NCBI GenBank assembly: GCA_964560875.1
Contig: CAZLMW010000042.1
Location: 1-60,030, forward strand
DNA length: 60,030 bases
Direction: 5' to 3'
DNA from: CAZLMW01 sp964560875
GTDB taxonomy: Bacteria > Myxococcota_A > UBA9042
Positions 7,352 to 16,967 of this stretch are shown here, in pieces. Position numbers and translations under genes: made by a program. The notes beneath the pieces are model-generated. The model did not search any database and had not been told where the DNA came from. It saw only the letters and a program-made list of their open reading frames with translations. Numbering within the stretch: the stretch's first letter is position 1; each line of letters begins with the position of its first letter.

Positions 7352-8791
7352 GTGCTCTTCAACAGCCTGCTGTTCCCGGTCTTCCTGGTCGTCGTTGTCG
7401 GCGTCTCGTGGGGTCTTGCCCGCATGAGGGCGCTGCGCCTGGCCTTCCTGCTGATGGCGAGCTGGCTCTTCTACATGAGCTGGCACCCGTGGTTTATCGG
7501 GCTCATCGCGTTTTCGACCATCGTCGACTTCGTCATCGCCAAGAAGATCGAAGACACGCCGCGCACCGACGAGACGACGCGCAAGAAGCTGCTTTACCTC
7601 TCGCTGGCCAGCAATCTCGGCCTGCTCGGCTACTTCAAGTACACGAATTTCTTCCTTGGAACGGTCGGCGGCGTGCTGTCATCGGTCGGTCTCGACGCCG
7701 CGATCCCGCACTTCAACATCGTGCTGCCGGTCGGGATCAGTTTTTATACGTTCCAGACCATCAGCTACACCATCGACGTCTACCGCGGCGACATCCCGGC
7801 CGAGCGACGGCTGGGCCGATTCGCGTTGTATGTCACGTTCTTCCCGCAGCTTGTCGCCGGCCCCATCGTGCGCGCCCAGGACTTCCTGCCGCAGCTGGAT
7901 CTCAAGCCCCGGCTGACGAGCGAAGACGTCTCCGCGTCGCTGTTCCGGATCACCCGCGGCCTCGTCAAGAAGGTCGTCATCGCCGACTTCCTGGCGGTGA
8001 ACATGGTCGACCGCGCGTTCTCCGATCCGTCGCTGTACTCATCGGCCGAACTGATGGTCGCATTATATGCGTATACTATGCAGATTTATTGTGATTTTTC
8101 CGGCTACACGGACGTCGCAATCGGCACGGCACGGCTGCTCGGCTACAAGCTGCCCGAGAACTTTGACCGGCCCTACCAGGCCACCTCCGTCGCCCACTTC
8201 TGGCGGCGCTGGCACAAGACGCTGTCGCAGTGGCTTCGGTACTACGTCTTCTTCCCGCTCGGCGGCTCGCGCGGCGGCGTCTGGATGGCCCACCGCAACA
8301 CGTTCATCACGCTGATCCTCATCGGCTTGTGGCACGGCGCGGATTGGAAATTCGTCGTCTACGGCGCGATCCACGGTGTGGCGGTCTCGATCAACCGCGT
8401 GCTGGTCCGGCGTAAGAAGGCGGCCGATCCGCTCTACGACCAGCGCCCGCAGGACTGGCACCAGGTCTTGTGGAAGGTCTTTGTCACGTTCAACTTCGTG
8501 GTCCTGGCCCGCATCCTGTTCCGCGCCGACGGGTTCTCCGAGTCCTGGGATTACACGGTCGCGCTCATGAGCAACGGCTGGGGCCTGTCGCGTATCAGCT
8601 CCGGTGTGTGGTGGATCCTCGGCATCAGCTACGCCATCCACTGGACACCGCGAGCCTGGGTCGATGACGCGCGCGAACACTTCAAGACGTTGACACCGGT
8701 CGCCCAGGGCGCCGCGCTCGCCGGAATCGCCGCGGTCGTGGCCACAGTCGCCGAAACCGACGTCGTCCCCTTCATCTACTTCCAATTCTAA
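7352..8791 (+). CDS. MBOAT-family O-acyltransferase (AlgI-like)
   Basis: A 479-residue multipass membrane protein starting at GTG 7352 (MLFNSLLFPVFLVVV...). The family signature is clear: VGISFYTFQTISYTIDVYRG around residues 130-150, FFPQLVAGPIVR, the DFSGYTDVAIG motif, FWRRWHKTLSQWLR, and LIGLWHGADWKF carrying the invariant catalytic histidine. AlgI-type enzymes move acetyl groups across the inner membrane for transfer to an exported polysaccharide. The next gene encodes a membrane-anchored SGNH-fold protein, the usual periplasmic partner, so the pair probably O-acetylates a secreted or surface glycan. No gene for polysaccharide synthesis lies nearby. Confidence 0.95.
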   Translation: MLFNSLLFPVFLVVVVGVSWGLARMRALRLAFLLMASWLFYMSWHPWFIGLIAFSTIVDFVIAKKIEDTPRTDETTRKKLLYLSLASNLGLLGYFKYTNFFLGTVGGVLSSVGLDAAIPHFNIVLPVGISFYTFQTISYTIDVYRGDIPAERRLGRFALYVTFFPQLVAGPIVRAQDFLPQLDLKPRLTSEDVSASLFRITRGLVKKVVIADFLAVNMVDRAFSDPSLYSSAELMVALYAYTMQIYCDFSGYTDVAIGTARLLGYKLPENFDRPYQATSVAHFWRRWHKTLSQWLRYYVFFPLGGSRGGVWMAHRNTFITLILIGLWHGADWKFVVYGAIHGVAVSINRVLVRRKKAADPLYDQRPQDWHQVLWKVFVTFNFVVLARILFRADGFSESWDYTVALMSNGWGLSRISSGVWWILGISYAIHWTPRAWVDDAREHFKTLTPVAQGAALAGIAAVVATVAETDVVPFIYFQF

Positions 8792-9017
8792 GAGCCCCAA
8801 AACCGTGCGATTTGGTCCCACAGTCGGTCCGCCCTCCTCCTCCACCGACGGTGGTGAGCGGCGCGATACGTCTTCGAACCCGGGGGCCTCGAACACGCGG
8901 ACAACCGGCGAAATCCGTCGACCTGCCAAGGTTGCACGCGACAAGCCGCGCAAGCACAGTGGCCCCCTCACCAACACACGAGAGACCAACCACCGGGCTG
9001 GAGCGTCATTGCGGTCG

Positions 9018-10694
9018 ATGGAAGCACCTCGCAACTACCGCAAGCCGCGCACCGCCAAGCCCGGCGACCCCATCGATGCTGCGGCGCCCGCGCTTCGCCA
9101 TTTCGGCACCGTCGCGGCGGTTTTCCTGGCGTTTTGCGCGATTCCGTATGCGCACGACTCGATGGAAGACTACCGCTACCTCGATCTCATCGACGCCTCG
9201 CCGCTGGTGCGCGCGATCACGTTTTCGGCGCCCAAGAGCACGCTGAACACGCAGCTGTCGATGCCGGCTGTTGGCGAAGGCGGGACCAAAGGTCTGGACG
9301 GCGACGTCGAAGGTCTGCTGCCCGAAGACCCCGCCCTCGAAGGCAAGGACGTCAGCAAGAAGCCGCCCAGGAAGGCCGCTGTAACGCCCGAAGGCAAGAC
9401 ACCCAAGAAGGTCGCCGCGGCCAGACCCGCCAAGAAGGTCGCCGATCCGAAGGGGCGCGATCACCCGCTGCTGCGCGACTCGACCGACGAAGAACCGATG
9501 GTCGAGCGCCCGGCGTCGCTGCTGCTCAACGAAGACACGTTCGCCGGCCAGAAGACCTGGATCGACGATCCCGAGCACCTGCTGGACCCGTTCTACAAGG
9601 CGCTGGTGGAGCTGGCCTACAACGAGCGCGACAAGGTCCGCGTGCGTCACTACGGCGACTCACACCTGGCCAACGACGGCATCACCCACGCCATCCGTGT
9701 GATGTTGCAGCGCCGCTTCGGCGACGGCGGCCACGGCTTCACGCTCGTGGCGTCCCGGACCAAGTGGTACAAGCACAAGGGCATCCGACGCAGCGCAAAC
9801 GACGGCTGGAAGGCCCGCAACTTCCTGGGCGGCTCGCTCAAGGACAAGTCGTACGGCTACGGCGGCGTCGCAGCGCTGGGTCAGATGGGCAGCAAGTTCA
9901 CCGCGCAGACCTCCCGCAAGGGCGCCGGCACGTCCGCCAGCTTCATCGAGCTGTGGTTCCGCGGCGTCGCGATGGGGCGCATGAGCCTGTACGTCGACGG
10001 CAAGCGGCACGTGCAGAAGGTCGGCAAGGACACCGGCGACCGGTGGAAGAAGTGGAAGGTCCCCGACGGCAAGCACAAGTTCACCGTGAAGGTCGAAAGC
10101 GGCTGGATGCGGCTGTTCGGCGTCGTGTTCGAGCGTGACAAGGGCGTGGTCTACGACAGCCTCGGCGTGGTCGGCGCCCGGGCGAGCCGTTGGCGCAACG
10201 CTTCGGAGAGCCACCTCAAGCGGCAGTTCGACCGGCGGCCGACCGACATGCTTGTGCTCAGTTACGGCGGCAACTCGCGCAACGACCGCGTGAGCAAAGA
10301 CAAGTACATGTCGCGCTACCTGCGGGTCATCGAGCGGCTGCGGATCGCCCGGCCCAACGAGCCGTGCCTGGTCATGTCGCCCACCGAACACGGCAAGAAG
10401 ACGCGCAAGGGCGTGATCAACGACCCGAACACAGCGCGCATGATCGGCTGGCAGCGCGAGGTCGCGAAGGAAGCGGGCTGCGCATTCTTCGACGCCCGCG
10501 AGTGGATGAAAGAGGTCGGCGACATGAACAAGTGGGTCAAGAAGGGCTACGTCTGGCACGACATGGCGCACTTGACGCCGCGCGGTCAGAGCAAGCTCGG
10601 TCAAGCCGTCTACCGCGCCTACATGCACGGCCTCTTGAGCTACCTCGACCGCAAAGGTGACGGCCTGAGCAAAGGCGCCGCGCCCAAGAAGTAG
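9018..10694 (+). CDS. membrane-anchored SGNH-hydrolase-fold protein, AlgJ/AlgX-like partner of MBOAT
   Basis: The chosen start, ATG 9018, gives a 558-residue protein with a basic N-tail, one transmembrane anchor (about 30-46) and a periplasmic body. The frame is also open from GTG 8805, but those 71 extra residues are compositionally unlike the rest and would push the anchor inward. SGNH blocks are visible: GDSH at 213-216 (Ser215 nucleophile), GGN at 417-419 and DMAH at 515-518 (Asp-x-x-His). Between the anchor and the fold lies a long Lys/Pro/Ala-rich linker. Adjacent to the MBOAT gene on the same strand, so probably the periplasmic acetyl-transfer component. Substrate glycan unknown. Confidence 0.88.
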   Translation: MEAPRNYRKPRTAKPGDPIDAAAPALRHFGTVAAVFLAFCAIPYAHDSMEDYRYLDLIDASPLVRAITFSAPKSTLNTQLSMPAVGEGGTKGLDGDVEGLLPEDPALEGKDVSKKPPRKAAVTPEGKTPKKVAAARPAKKVADPKGRDHPLLRDSTDEEPMVERPASLLLNEDTFAGQKTWIDDPEHLLDPFYKALVELAYNERDKVRVRHYGDSHLANDGITHAIRVMLQRRFGDGGHGFTLVASRTKWYKHKGIRRSANDGWKARNFLGGSLKDKSYGYGGVAALGQMGSKFTAQTSRKGAGTSASFIELWFRGVAMGRMSLYVDGKRHVQKVGKDTGDRWKKWKVPDGKHKFTVKVESGWMRLFGVVFERDKGVVYDSLGVVGARASRWRNASESHLKRQFDRRPTDMLVLSYGGNSRNDRVSKDKYMSRYLRVIERLRIARPNEPCLVMSPTEHGKKTRKGVINDPNTARMIGWQREVAKEAGCAFFDAREWMKEVGDMNKWVKKGYVWHDMAHLTPRGQSKLGQAVYRAYMHGLLSYLDRKGDGLSKGAAPKK

Positions 10695-10840
10695 GTCCTG
10701 CGTGACGTAGGTTCTGCGTAGGGTGGCGACCGTCGACGCGGCTGGTAGCGTCGCATCATGGCCCATCGTCCCCCCAAACGTCCCAACAACGCCTGCCGCT
10801 AACCGCGGTTGGCGTGACGACCGGAAAGCTGCCCGGCGAC

Positions 10841-10975
10841 ATGAGCGACGAGGAAAAAACCGCTGCAGCCAAGGCCATCCAGGGGCGGATCGACGCGCTT
10901 GATTCCAAGAGCGCGACCTACGCCAACGACAAGAAGAACCTCGAGTTCCAAAAAGGCCGCTACGAATCGAACTGA
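10841..10975 (+). CDS. small helical protein, 44 aa (putative)
   Basis: ATG 10841 to TGA 10973-10975 encodes MSDEEKTAAAKAIQGRIDAL and then a Lys-rich helix ending GRYESN. The composition (Ala, Lys, Glu, Asp in helical spacing) is protein-like rather than random. An in-frame GTG lies at 10814. It sits between the SGNH gene and the convergent giant Asp-box gene, with no clear ribosome binding site. It could also be the 3' remnant of a longer gene: a separate short frame (MAHRPPKRPNNACR, 10758-10802) lies just upstream in another frame. Family not recognised. Confidence 0.45.
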   Translation: MSDEEKTAAAKAIQGRIDALDSKSATYANDKKNLEFQKGRYESN

Positions 10976-10999
10976 ACGGCGGCCTGTTCGTCGTGCGTT

Positions 11000-13900
11000 T
11001 CAGTCGGGTCGCCGGGGTAAAAACCAGGCGCCTTGACCGTAGACGGTGCCGCTGACGACGCCCAAACCCCACCGTCCGGTGAGCGCGCTGTACATCTGGC
11101 CTGCGTTGGCGGGTCCGATCGAGCGCCGGCCGGGCAGCACACCCGCGTACATCCGGCAGAGTCCGGTGGCGTCATCGCACCTTTCGCCGTGCACCTGGCG
11201 ATTTCCCGGGCGGCCGAAAGGCGGTGCTGTCATGCAGTTGGCGGGCACGATGTCGGCGTCGGCGCGGGGCGGAAAGAGGGTGCGGTCGGCCGCGAAACCG
11301 ATGAGCGTCTGCCGATAGACGCCGGCGTGGCTGGGGGGAACGCGGCGCAGCGATTGCTGGGGTCGGAAGCCGGGACGCGGACCGATGCGGTCGCCGCCGT
11401 ACCAGGACCCGCGGCTGGTTTGTGAGCTGATGGCGTACCAGATGTCGGCGCGGCCGGTGGTGTCCGCTGGTGGGGCCTGGATATGCAGCGCGGTGACGGC
11501 GTCGGTGCGGCGGATCACACCCCACTTGAGGTCCACGGACGGTGTGCTCGATGTGCCCAGCCAGAGCGCGCCTTTGCAGCCGTCGCGCGGTCCATAGCCG
11601 GCCCAATCGGCGATCACGACGCGGATCTCTTGCACGTTTTCAGCGCGTTTGGCGACGTGGATGGCGACGGCGTGAGGGTCATTGAACGCGCGAATGAGGC
11701 GACCGACGGGCGCGGGTCCCTTGTAGGCCCAGGCGGCGTCACCGGGTGCGCCGGGTTTGGTTTCGATGGCGGGTATTTCGGCGCGGTAGAGCCCGGGTGA
11801 AAGACCGACACAGCCGGGGTTTTGGGCGCTCTTGAGCTCGGTGGCGGCGCGGCCGACCGTGATGAAGAGGCTGTTGCCGTCCACCGCGATGTCGGTCGCG
11901 CAGGTGCCCATCAGCGCTGTGGTTTTGCCGTCGGAGAGGGCGATGGGACGGGCCACGGGTCCGAGCAGCTGGTCGGCGCCATGGAGCATCGTGGACCACG
12001 CGGACGCGGCCGTTTCCGTGAGCAAGCGGGTGGGGATGACAAGCACGCCTACGCCCGGTGCGGCGGTGATGAGCAGGCTGTGGGGGTGTCCCTGGGCAAG
12101 GCGCACGCGGTTGTGGCCGCGCACGAGCCCGCGTCCCGACCACCGACCGTTGGCGAAGATGGGCGCGCCGTTGCGGGGTACGCCCGAGGGCAAGAGCGTG
12201 GGGTAGATACGCACCCCGGGACGCCGTGGCTTGCTAGCGAATGGGGCGTCGAAGTCGTCGACCTGCACGACGCGCAAGAAGTCCGATGACGAGCCGCTGC
12301 CGTTGGCGAGCCCCCACAAGCGTCCGGGGGTCGATTCATCGGCGGCCAGGGCGACAACCGCGCGAATGGCGTCAGGTCGGACCGTCTTGAAGACATGATG
12401 CGCGTCGGGCAGCCAACGGGACATCGCCGAGAACTGCATCCGACGCCCACGGTTGTGATTGGCACCGTTGTGTTTCGCGATGCCAGTGTCGCGGTCATCC
12501 ATGCCGAGCGCGAAGAACGTGCCGCGCTGGAGCTTGCCGGGCCGGGCCTTGCCGGACACCGTGATGGCGTCGTGGACCGAACCGCTGCTGTGGCCGCGGG
12601 TCAGGGTGCGGGTTGGCGCGACCACGTGATTGCCGTCGGCCACCGGGACGCAGGCGTTGGACGTTGGGTCGGGTTCGTGCCGCATCGACCGGCCGACGAG
12701 GCAGCAAACGGGCGCGGGTTTGTCGGTGTCGACGTCGTTGGTGGCGGCGGCGCCGGCTGTCGATGGGCATGCCGAGCAGCGCGCGGTGAGTGAACGTGTT
12801 GGCGTGGCGCGGGTCTTGGTGTCGCGGGCTTTCTTCCAGGCCGGCTGCAGGGTGGCCCACCGCGGGACATGAGCGCATTGGGCGGGTACGGGGCTGTCTT
12901 TGCGTTCGCCGCCCTTGGACGACGATGGCGCGGCGGGGTCACCGGGCACACAGCGGAGCAACCCGACCCGCCTGTGCAGGGAGCAGCCGAGTTTGGGCGC
13001 CCGGCCCGCGCCCCAGAGTGCGCAGATGTCAGGATGGGCCCGCGATTTGTCGCACCACGAGCCGCTGATGGCGCCAAGGGTCGTGGCCGGATAGCGACAG
13101 TGTTTGGGCGCAGCGATGCATTTGGCAGAGGCGGCATCGCAGACGACGTTGCCATTAGCAGACCTGCAGAGGGCGCGGGGCCTGGAGCCCGTGGAGCCGG
13201 AGTAGACCTGCGCGTTGGTGGCGGCGACGTAGAGGACCGAGGTACCGGGCCCCGATGCGATCTGGCGCCGCGGATTGGACGTGACCAGCAACGCATTGGC
13301 GTCGGTTGGGAGCACGGTCAGGTCGACGCTGCGCAGGTTGTGACGCCCTTCCCCGAGCGCCTGGGGATCGTGGCGCCCGACCGCGAGATGCCACGTCCGT
13401 CCGCGGTCGACCGAGCGCCACAAACCGGACAAGAACCCGCATTGAGACGATGAGTCGGCGACCTCGCGATACGGCCGGTTGGAGCCGGCGTGGTAGGCGA
13501 TTTGTTGGGACCAGGCCCACGCGTAGACGACGCGCGAATCCGAAGGGGCGACCGCGGCGGCGTGGTAGTCGACGCGGCAGAGGATGCGTTTGGGCGTAAA
13601 CCGGGCGCGGCTGGCGGAGAGGGGAAGCTTGGTCGGACGGTTTGGGGTCGCCTCGGGCAGCCATCGGTAGCCCGATCTTGGCGAGAAGAGCACAGCGGCG
13701 CTTGTGGGGGCGGATTGGGCGGTCGGGGCGGCCTCCTCGGCGTCGAGCCCACGGCTGCTCCGGAAGACGAGGGGGCCGGGCGCCGGGATGGACTCGGGCT
13801 TGGCTGCGGGGCTGCAGTTGGCCGGTTCGTGGCCGATGAAGACGTCGGACAGCTGCACGTCGGGCCGCGCCGGATCGCGCCACTGGACCGCGACGGCGTA

Positions 13901-15574
13901 AGTAAGGTGGCCGCGCCGTCGACGCACGCCGTTGGCATCGGGCAGGTAGCGGACGTCGTCGCGACAGGGCCGGAAAGCGACCGAGATGCGCCCGATATCG
14001 ACGAGCAGGGAGGGGTTGGCGTTGAGGTCGAGCGCGTTGGCGTCGGTGGGTTTGGCGACGTCGAGACCGGCGTGCGTGAGCAGCTTCACTCCGCGTTCCT
14101 GGGGCGGCTTGGTGGCGTATGGCCAGGGGTCGGTGAAGGTGGCGGATTGGGGCGCGCGGCCGACCGCGAAACGGGTGAATGGCCCACTGCCATGGCGGAT
14201 CCAGTGGCGGCCGTCGCGGCTCATCAAGATGCCGATGGCGTGGTTGCCTCCGGAGGATGCGCGGGCGACGGCGTAGATGGCCCCGTTGCGCGGATCGATG
14301 GTGAGCGGGCCCGGGATCGGATAGCGGCAGGCGGGTTCATCGCGGCAGTGGCAGGCGGTCTGGCGGTTGTCGCGACAGGCTTGCTCGACGGGACGTGGGC
14401 CGCCCCGGGTCGCGTGACAGAACTCTTTGGCATCGGCGCCGCATGCTGGCCCGGGAACGGTGCCGACGAGGGGGCGCGTACCTTTCGGCAGCTGGGCGGG
14501 GGCGGTTTTCAGGATGCACGCCTTGGCGGTGGCCCCCTTGCGATGGGTCGCCTGTGGCACGGCGAGGTGGGCCACCGACGCATAGCGCCATGCAGCTCCA
14601 GGGGTGGTCTGCGTTCCCTGACCGCCGGCAAAGTCGACGTCGTATGCCGCGGTGCGCGTTGTTGCGGGAGTTGCGGTGGCGAGGATGGATGCGGCGACCT
14701 GGGGACCGACGTCCTCGGACCACGCGATGCGGCGGCGCGAGCATTCCTGGGCGACGCGGCGGGCCTTGGGTTTGGCGGGATCGCGGTCGTTGTAGTTCCA
14801 GCAGCCGGCGACGTCGTAGGTACGATGCGAAGGCGTTCCCGAGGCGACGACGACGCGACCCGGCGACCCCGCATCGGCGGCCACCGAACGCACAGCGGCC
14901 CGCCACCCATCATTGAGGCGGCAGTGCGGCGGCAGCGCGAAGAACTGGGCGCCGCCATCGGGTGAGACCGACAACCCGGCGCCGTCGACGCGATAGAGCA
15001 GGCCAGGAGCGCGCCCCGTTTTGCCTGTAGGCGTGACCGACAGACCGGTGATCCTGGCCAGCGTCTTGAGCTTCAGTGAAGCCGGCCACCCGGGCGCGCC
15101 GGCGACGTCGTGGGCGATGAGGTGCATGCCGCCCTTGTCGGGTCCACCTGCGGGGCTTCCGAAGACGATTGGCTGGTCTTCACCGGTCTCGCTGCACGCC
15201 TTGCTGACCTTCTCGTAGCCGCCGCAGCGCGATGCTGAAAAGCCTCGTCCGCCGTTTGCCGGCTGCCAACTGACGCCCCAATCCGCGCGCCCGGCAGGCG
15301 ACGCCCCGGGGATCTTCTCGATAGCCGAACGCGAGAAGCCGCCGTTGTCCGACCCCATGACGAAGACGGCGCCGCCCTCCAACCCGAATTCGCCGGGTGA
15401 GGTCGGCCGGCCAAGGTCGATGATGCGCCCGACTCGGGTGGCGGCCCCGTAGTCACCGTCGATGATGCGCCATCCGTCTGTGGCAACGGCGTTTTGCGGC
15501 GCGGCGGTCAGCGCTGAAACGACAAGCACCGCTGCGAACAGAAGGCTCAATCGGTTGGAGTTGTTCGCGGCCAT
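11000..15574 (-). CDS. giant secreted Asp-box/beta-propeller protein, 1524 aa
   Basis: A signal peptide is evident (LSLLFAAVLVVSALTAAPQN, cleavage probably after the VATD region near residue 31) with no lipobox. The body has repeated strands with Asp-box-type motifs such as SVDRGRTW and MSRDGRHW, as in BNR/sialidase-like or sortilin-like propellers, and scattered short Cys-rich insertions (for example ACHCRDEPACR). No catalytic sialidase residues can be assigned, so an enzyme call would be unsafe. Its length is well beyond a single propeller (~350-450 residues), implying two or three. It is followed on the opposite strand by the short gene ending at 10975. Function probably extracellular binding or structure. 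Confidence 0.85.
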   Translation of the reverse strand: MAANNSNRLSLLFAAVLVVSALTAAPQNAVATDGWRIIDGDYGAATRVGRIIDLGRPTSPGEFGLEGGAVFVMGSDNGGFSRSAIEKIPGASPAGRADWGVSWQPANGGRGFSASRCGGYEKVSKACSETGEDQPIVFGSPAGGPDKGGMHLIAHDVAGAPGWPASLKLKTLARITGLSVTPTGKTGRAPGLLYRVDGAGLSVSPDGGAQFFALPPHCRLNDGWRAAVRSVAADAGSPGRVVVASGTPSHRTYDVAGCWNYNDRDPAKPKARRVAQECSRRRIAWSEDVGPQVAASILATATPATTRTAAYDVDFAGGQGTQTTPGAAWRYASVAHLAVPQATHRKGATAKACILKTAPAQLPKGTRPLVGTVPGPACGADAKEFCHATRGGPRPVEQACRDNRQTACHCRDEPACRYPIPGPLTIDPRNGAIYAVARASSGGNHAIGILMSRDGRHWIRHGSGPFTRFAVGRAPQSATFTDPWPYATKPPQERGVKLLTHAGLDVAKPTDANALDLNANPSLLVDIGRISVAFRPCRDDVRYLPDANGVRRRRGHLTYAVAVQWRDPARPDVQLSDVFIGHEPANCSPAAKPESIPAPGPLVFRSSRGLDAEEAAPTAQSAPTSAAVLFSPRSGYRWLPEATPNRPTKLPLSASRARFTPKRILCRVDYHAAAVAPSDSRVVYAWAWSQQIAYHAGSNRPYREVADSSSQCGFLSGLWRSVDRGRTWHLAVGRHDPQALGEGRHNLRSVDLTVLPTDANALLVTSNPRRQIASGPGTSVLYVAATNAQVYSGSTGSRPRALCRSANGNVVCDAASAKCIAAPKHCRYPATTLGAISGSWCDKSRAHPDICALWGAGRAPKLGCSLHRRVGLLRCVPGDPAAPSSSKGGERKDSPVPAQCAHVPRWATLQPAWKKARDTKTRATPTRSLTARCSACPSTAGAAATNDVDTDKPAPVCCLVGRSMRHEPDPTSNACVPVADGNHVVAPTRTLTRGHSSGSVHDAITVSGKARPGKLQRGTFFALGMDDRDTGIAKHNGANHNRGRRMQFSAMSRWLPDAHHVFKTVRPDAIRAVVALAADESTPGRLWGLANGSGSSSDFLRVVQVDDFDAPFASKPRRPGVRIYPTLLPSGVPRNGAPIFANGRWSGRGLVRGHNRVRLAQGHPHSLLITAAPGVGVLVIPTRLLTETAASAWSTMLHGADQLLGPVARPIALSDGKTTALMGTCATDIAVDGNSLFITVGRAATELKSAQNPGCVGLSPGLYRAEIPAIETKPGAPGDAAWAYKGPAPVGRLIRAFNDPHAVAIHVAKRAENVQEIRVVIADWAGYGPRDGCKGALWLGTSSTPSVDLKWGVIRRTDAVTALHIQAPPADTTGRADIWYAISSQTSRGSWYGGDRIGPRPGFRPQQSLRRVPPSHAGVYRQTLIGFAADRTLFPPRADADIVPANCMTAPPFGRPGNRQVHGERCDDATGLCRMYAGVLPGRRSIGPANAGQMYSALTGRWGLGVVSGTVYGQGAWFLPRRPD

Positions 15575-15616
15575 GGCCGCATCCTTGACGGGACGAACCG
15601 GCGGGACAAGGGCGGA

Positions 15617-16960
15617 TCAGCCTCGGGCGGCGGCTGGTGGCTCGATCGGCAGCGTGAACTTGAACGAGGCGCCGCCGAGGTCGGACTTGCCAGCCCAGAT
15701 CTTGCCACCGAGGCGCTCGACGATGCGTTGCACGGTCGCCAGGCCGATGCCGCTGCCGCGCTTGGCGACGACGTGCAGCCGTCTGAAGGGTTCGAAAGCC
15801 ATGTGTTCCTTGCCTTCGGGCAGGCCGAGGCCGTTGTCGGCCACTTCAAACACCCACGTCTCGCCGTGGCGCTTGGCTCGAACGGCAACGTGGGGCTTGT
15901 CGGGGCCGCGGAACTTCAGCGCGTTGCTCAGCAGGTTGAGGAAGACACGCTTGAGCTGGGGCCCATTTGTCGTCAGTTCGGGCAGCTCGGCAACCTCGAT
16001 CCGTGCCTCGTCTTCCGCCTCCGCAGCTGCCAGGTCGAACCGCGCGTCGCGGACCACGTCAGCGATGGCCGTGGTGACCATCGGCCAGTTGCCCGCGTCG
16101 GCGCGAGCGAAGGCGAGCAGCCCGTCGATCGAGCGGCGCATGCGCAACGACGCTTCAACGGCGTAGCGGATGTAGGTCTGCGCGTCCTCATCGAGGCGTT
16201 CGGCGTGTTCGTCCTGCAACAGCTCCATGAACGCGACAACGACCCGCAGCGGCTCCTGCAAATCGTGTGACGCCGCATAGGCGAATCGTTCCAGGTCGCG
16301 GTTGGAGCGTTGCAGGTCCGTATTGAGGGCCTCGAGCTGAAGGGCGCGCTTGTCGTTGCTGATGTCGCGGACGATGGCTGATGCCGCCACCACGTGGCCC
16401 ATATCGTCCCGCACCGGAGAGAGCATCATCGCCGTGGGCACATCCCGACCATCGGACGCAACACCAAGGACGTCCGGCAGATCGACGGATTCGCCGGCCT
16501 TCACCGCCTCCAGCGCCGCCGTGAGCCTCACCCGGTCATCCGCATCGAGGATCGCGCTCATGTTCTGGCCGATGATCGCCTGCGCCGAATGACCAAACAG
16601 CTCTTCTGCGCCGCGATTCCATGATCGAATCACGCCATCGAGGTCCTGGGCGATGATCGCGTCGTTCGACCCATCGATGAGCGCCGCCGCGAACGGCAAC
16701 GAACCCGCCAGCCGCGCGACTTCCCCTCGGTCGGCGCCCAAGTGCAGACGAGCCTGGGTGGCGATCGCGTCGCCGATCATGCCGATCGCGCCGCCGCGGG
16801 TCACGAGCGCCAACCCGACCTGCAACCGGTCCTCCGCCGACGCGATGGTCGACATGCCCAGGCCGGCGAGGGTCTCGTCGAGCAGACGGTTGCCCTGCTC
16901 CTCGCCCACGAGACGCTGCAGCTTCGTGATGATCAGCTGTCGGTGCGGGGTCGGGTTCAT
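15617..16960 (-). CDS. PAS-domain sensor histidine kinase, soluble
   Basis: A 447-residue kinase without transmembrane segments. Residues 1-80 form a helical leader of unknown type. A PAS domain spans about 85-205 (SNDAIIAQDLDGVIRSWNRG). HisKA lies at 222-290 with the phospho-acceptor His232 in SHDLQEPLR, and HATPase at 330-437 with N box LLNLLSNALKF (to 350), DNGLGL (375-380) and GSGIGLA (402-408). The coding start is 7 bp downstream of the diiron-protein gene's stop, so the two are in one transcript. No response regulator lies nearby; the partner is presumably encoded elsewhere. A cytosolic PAS could sense redox, ligand or the product of the diiron enzyme (inference). Confidence 0.93.
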   Translation of the reverse strand: MNPTPHRQLIITKLQRLVGEEQGNRLLDETLAGLGMSTIASAEDRLQVGLALVTRGGAIGMIGDAIATQARLHLGADRGEVARLAGSLPFAAALIDGSNDAIIAQDLDGVIRSWNRGAEELFGHSAQAIIGQNMSAILDADDRVRLTAALEAVKAGESVDLPDVLGVASDGRDVPTAMMLSPVRDDMGHVVAASAIVRDISNDKRALQLEALNTDLQRSNRDLERFAYAASHDLQEPLRVVVAFMELLQDEHAERLDEDAQTYIRYAVEASLRMRRSIDGLLAFARADAGNWPMVTTAIADVVRDARFDLAAAEAEDEARIEVAELPELTTNGPQLKRVFLNLLSNALKFRGPDKPHVAVRAKRHGETWVFEVADNGLGLPEGKEHMAFEPFRRLHVVAKRGSGIGLATVQRIVERLGGKIWAGKSDLGGASFKFTLPIEPPAAARG

Positions 16961-16967
16961 AGAATCT

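Noticed and set aside
11000..15574. Sialidase call for the Asp-box protein
   Set aside because: Asp-box motifs alone are structural; catalytic Arg triad, Tyr and Glu could not be identified.
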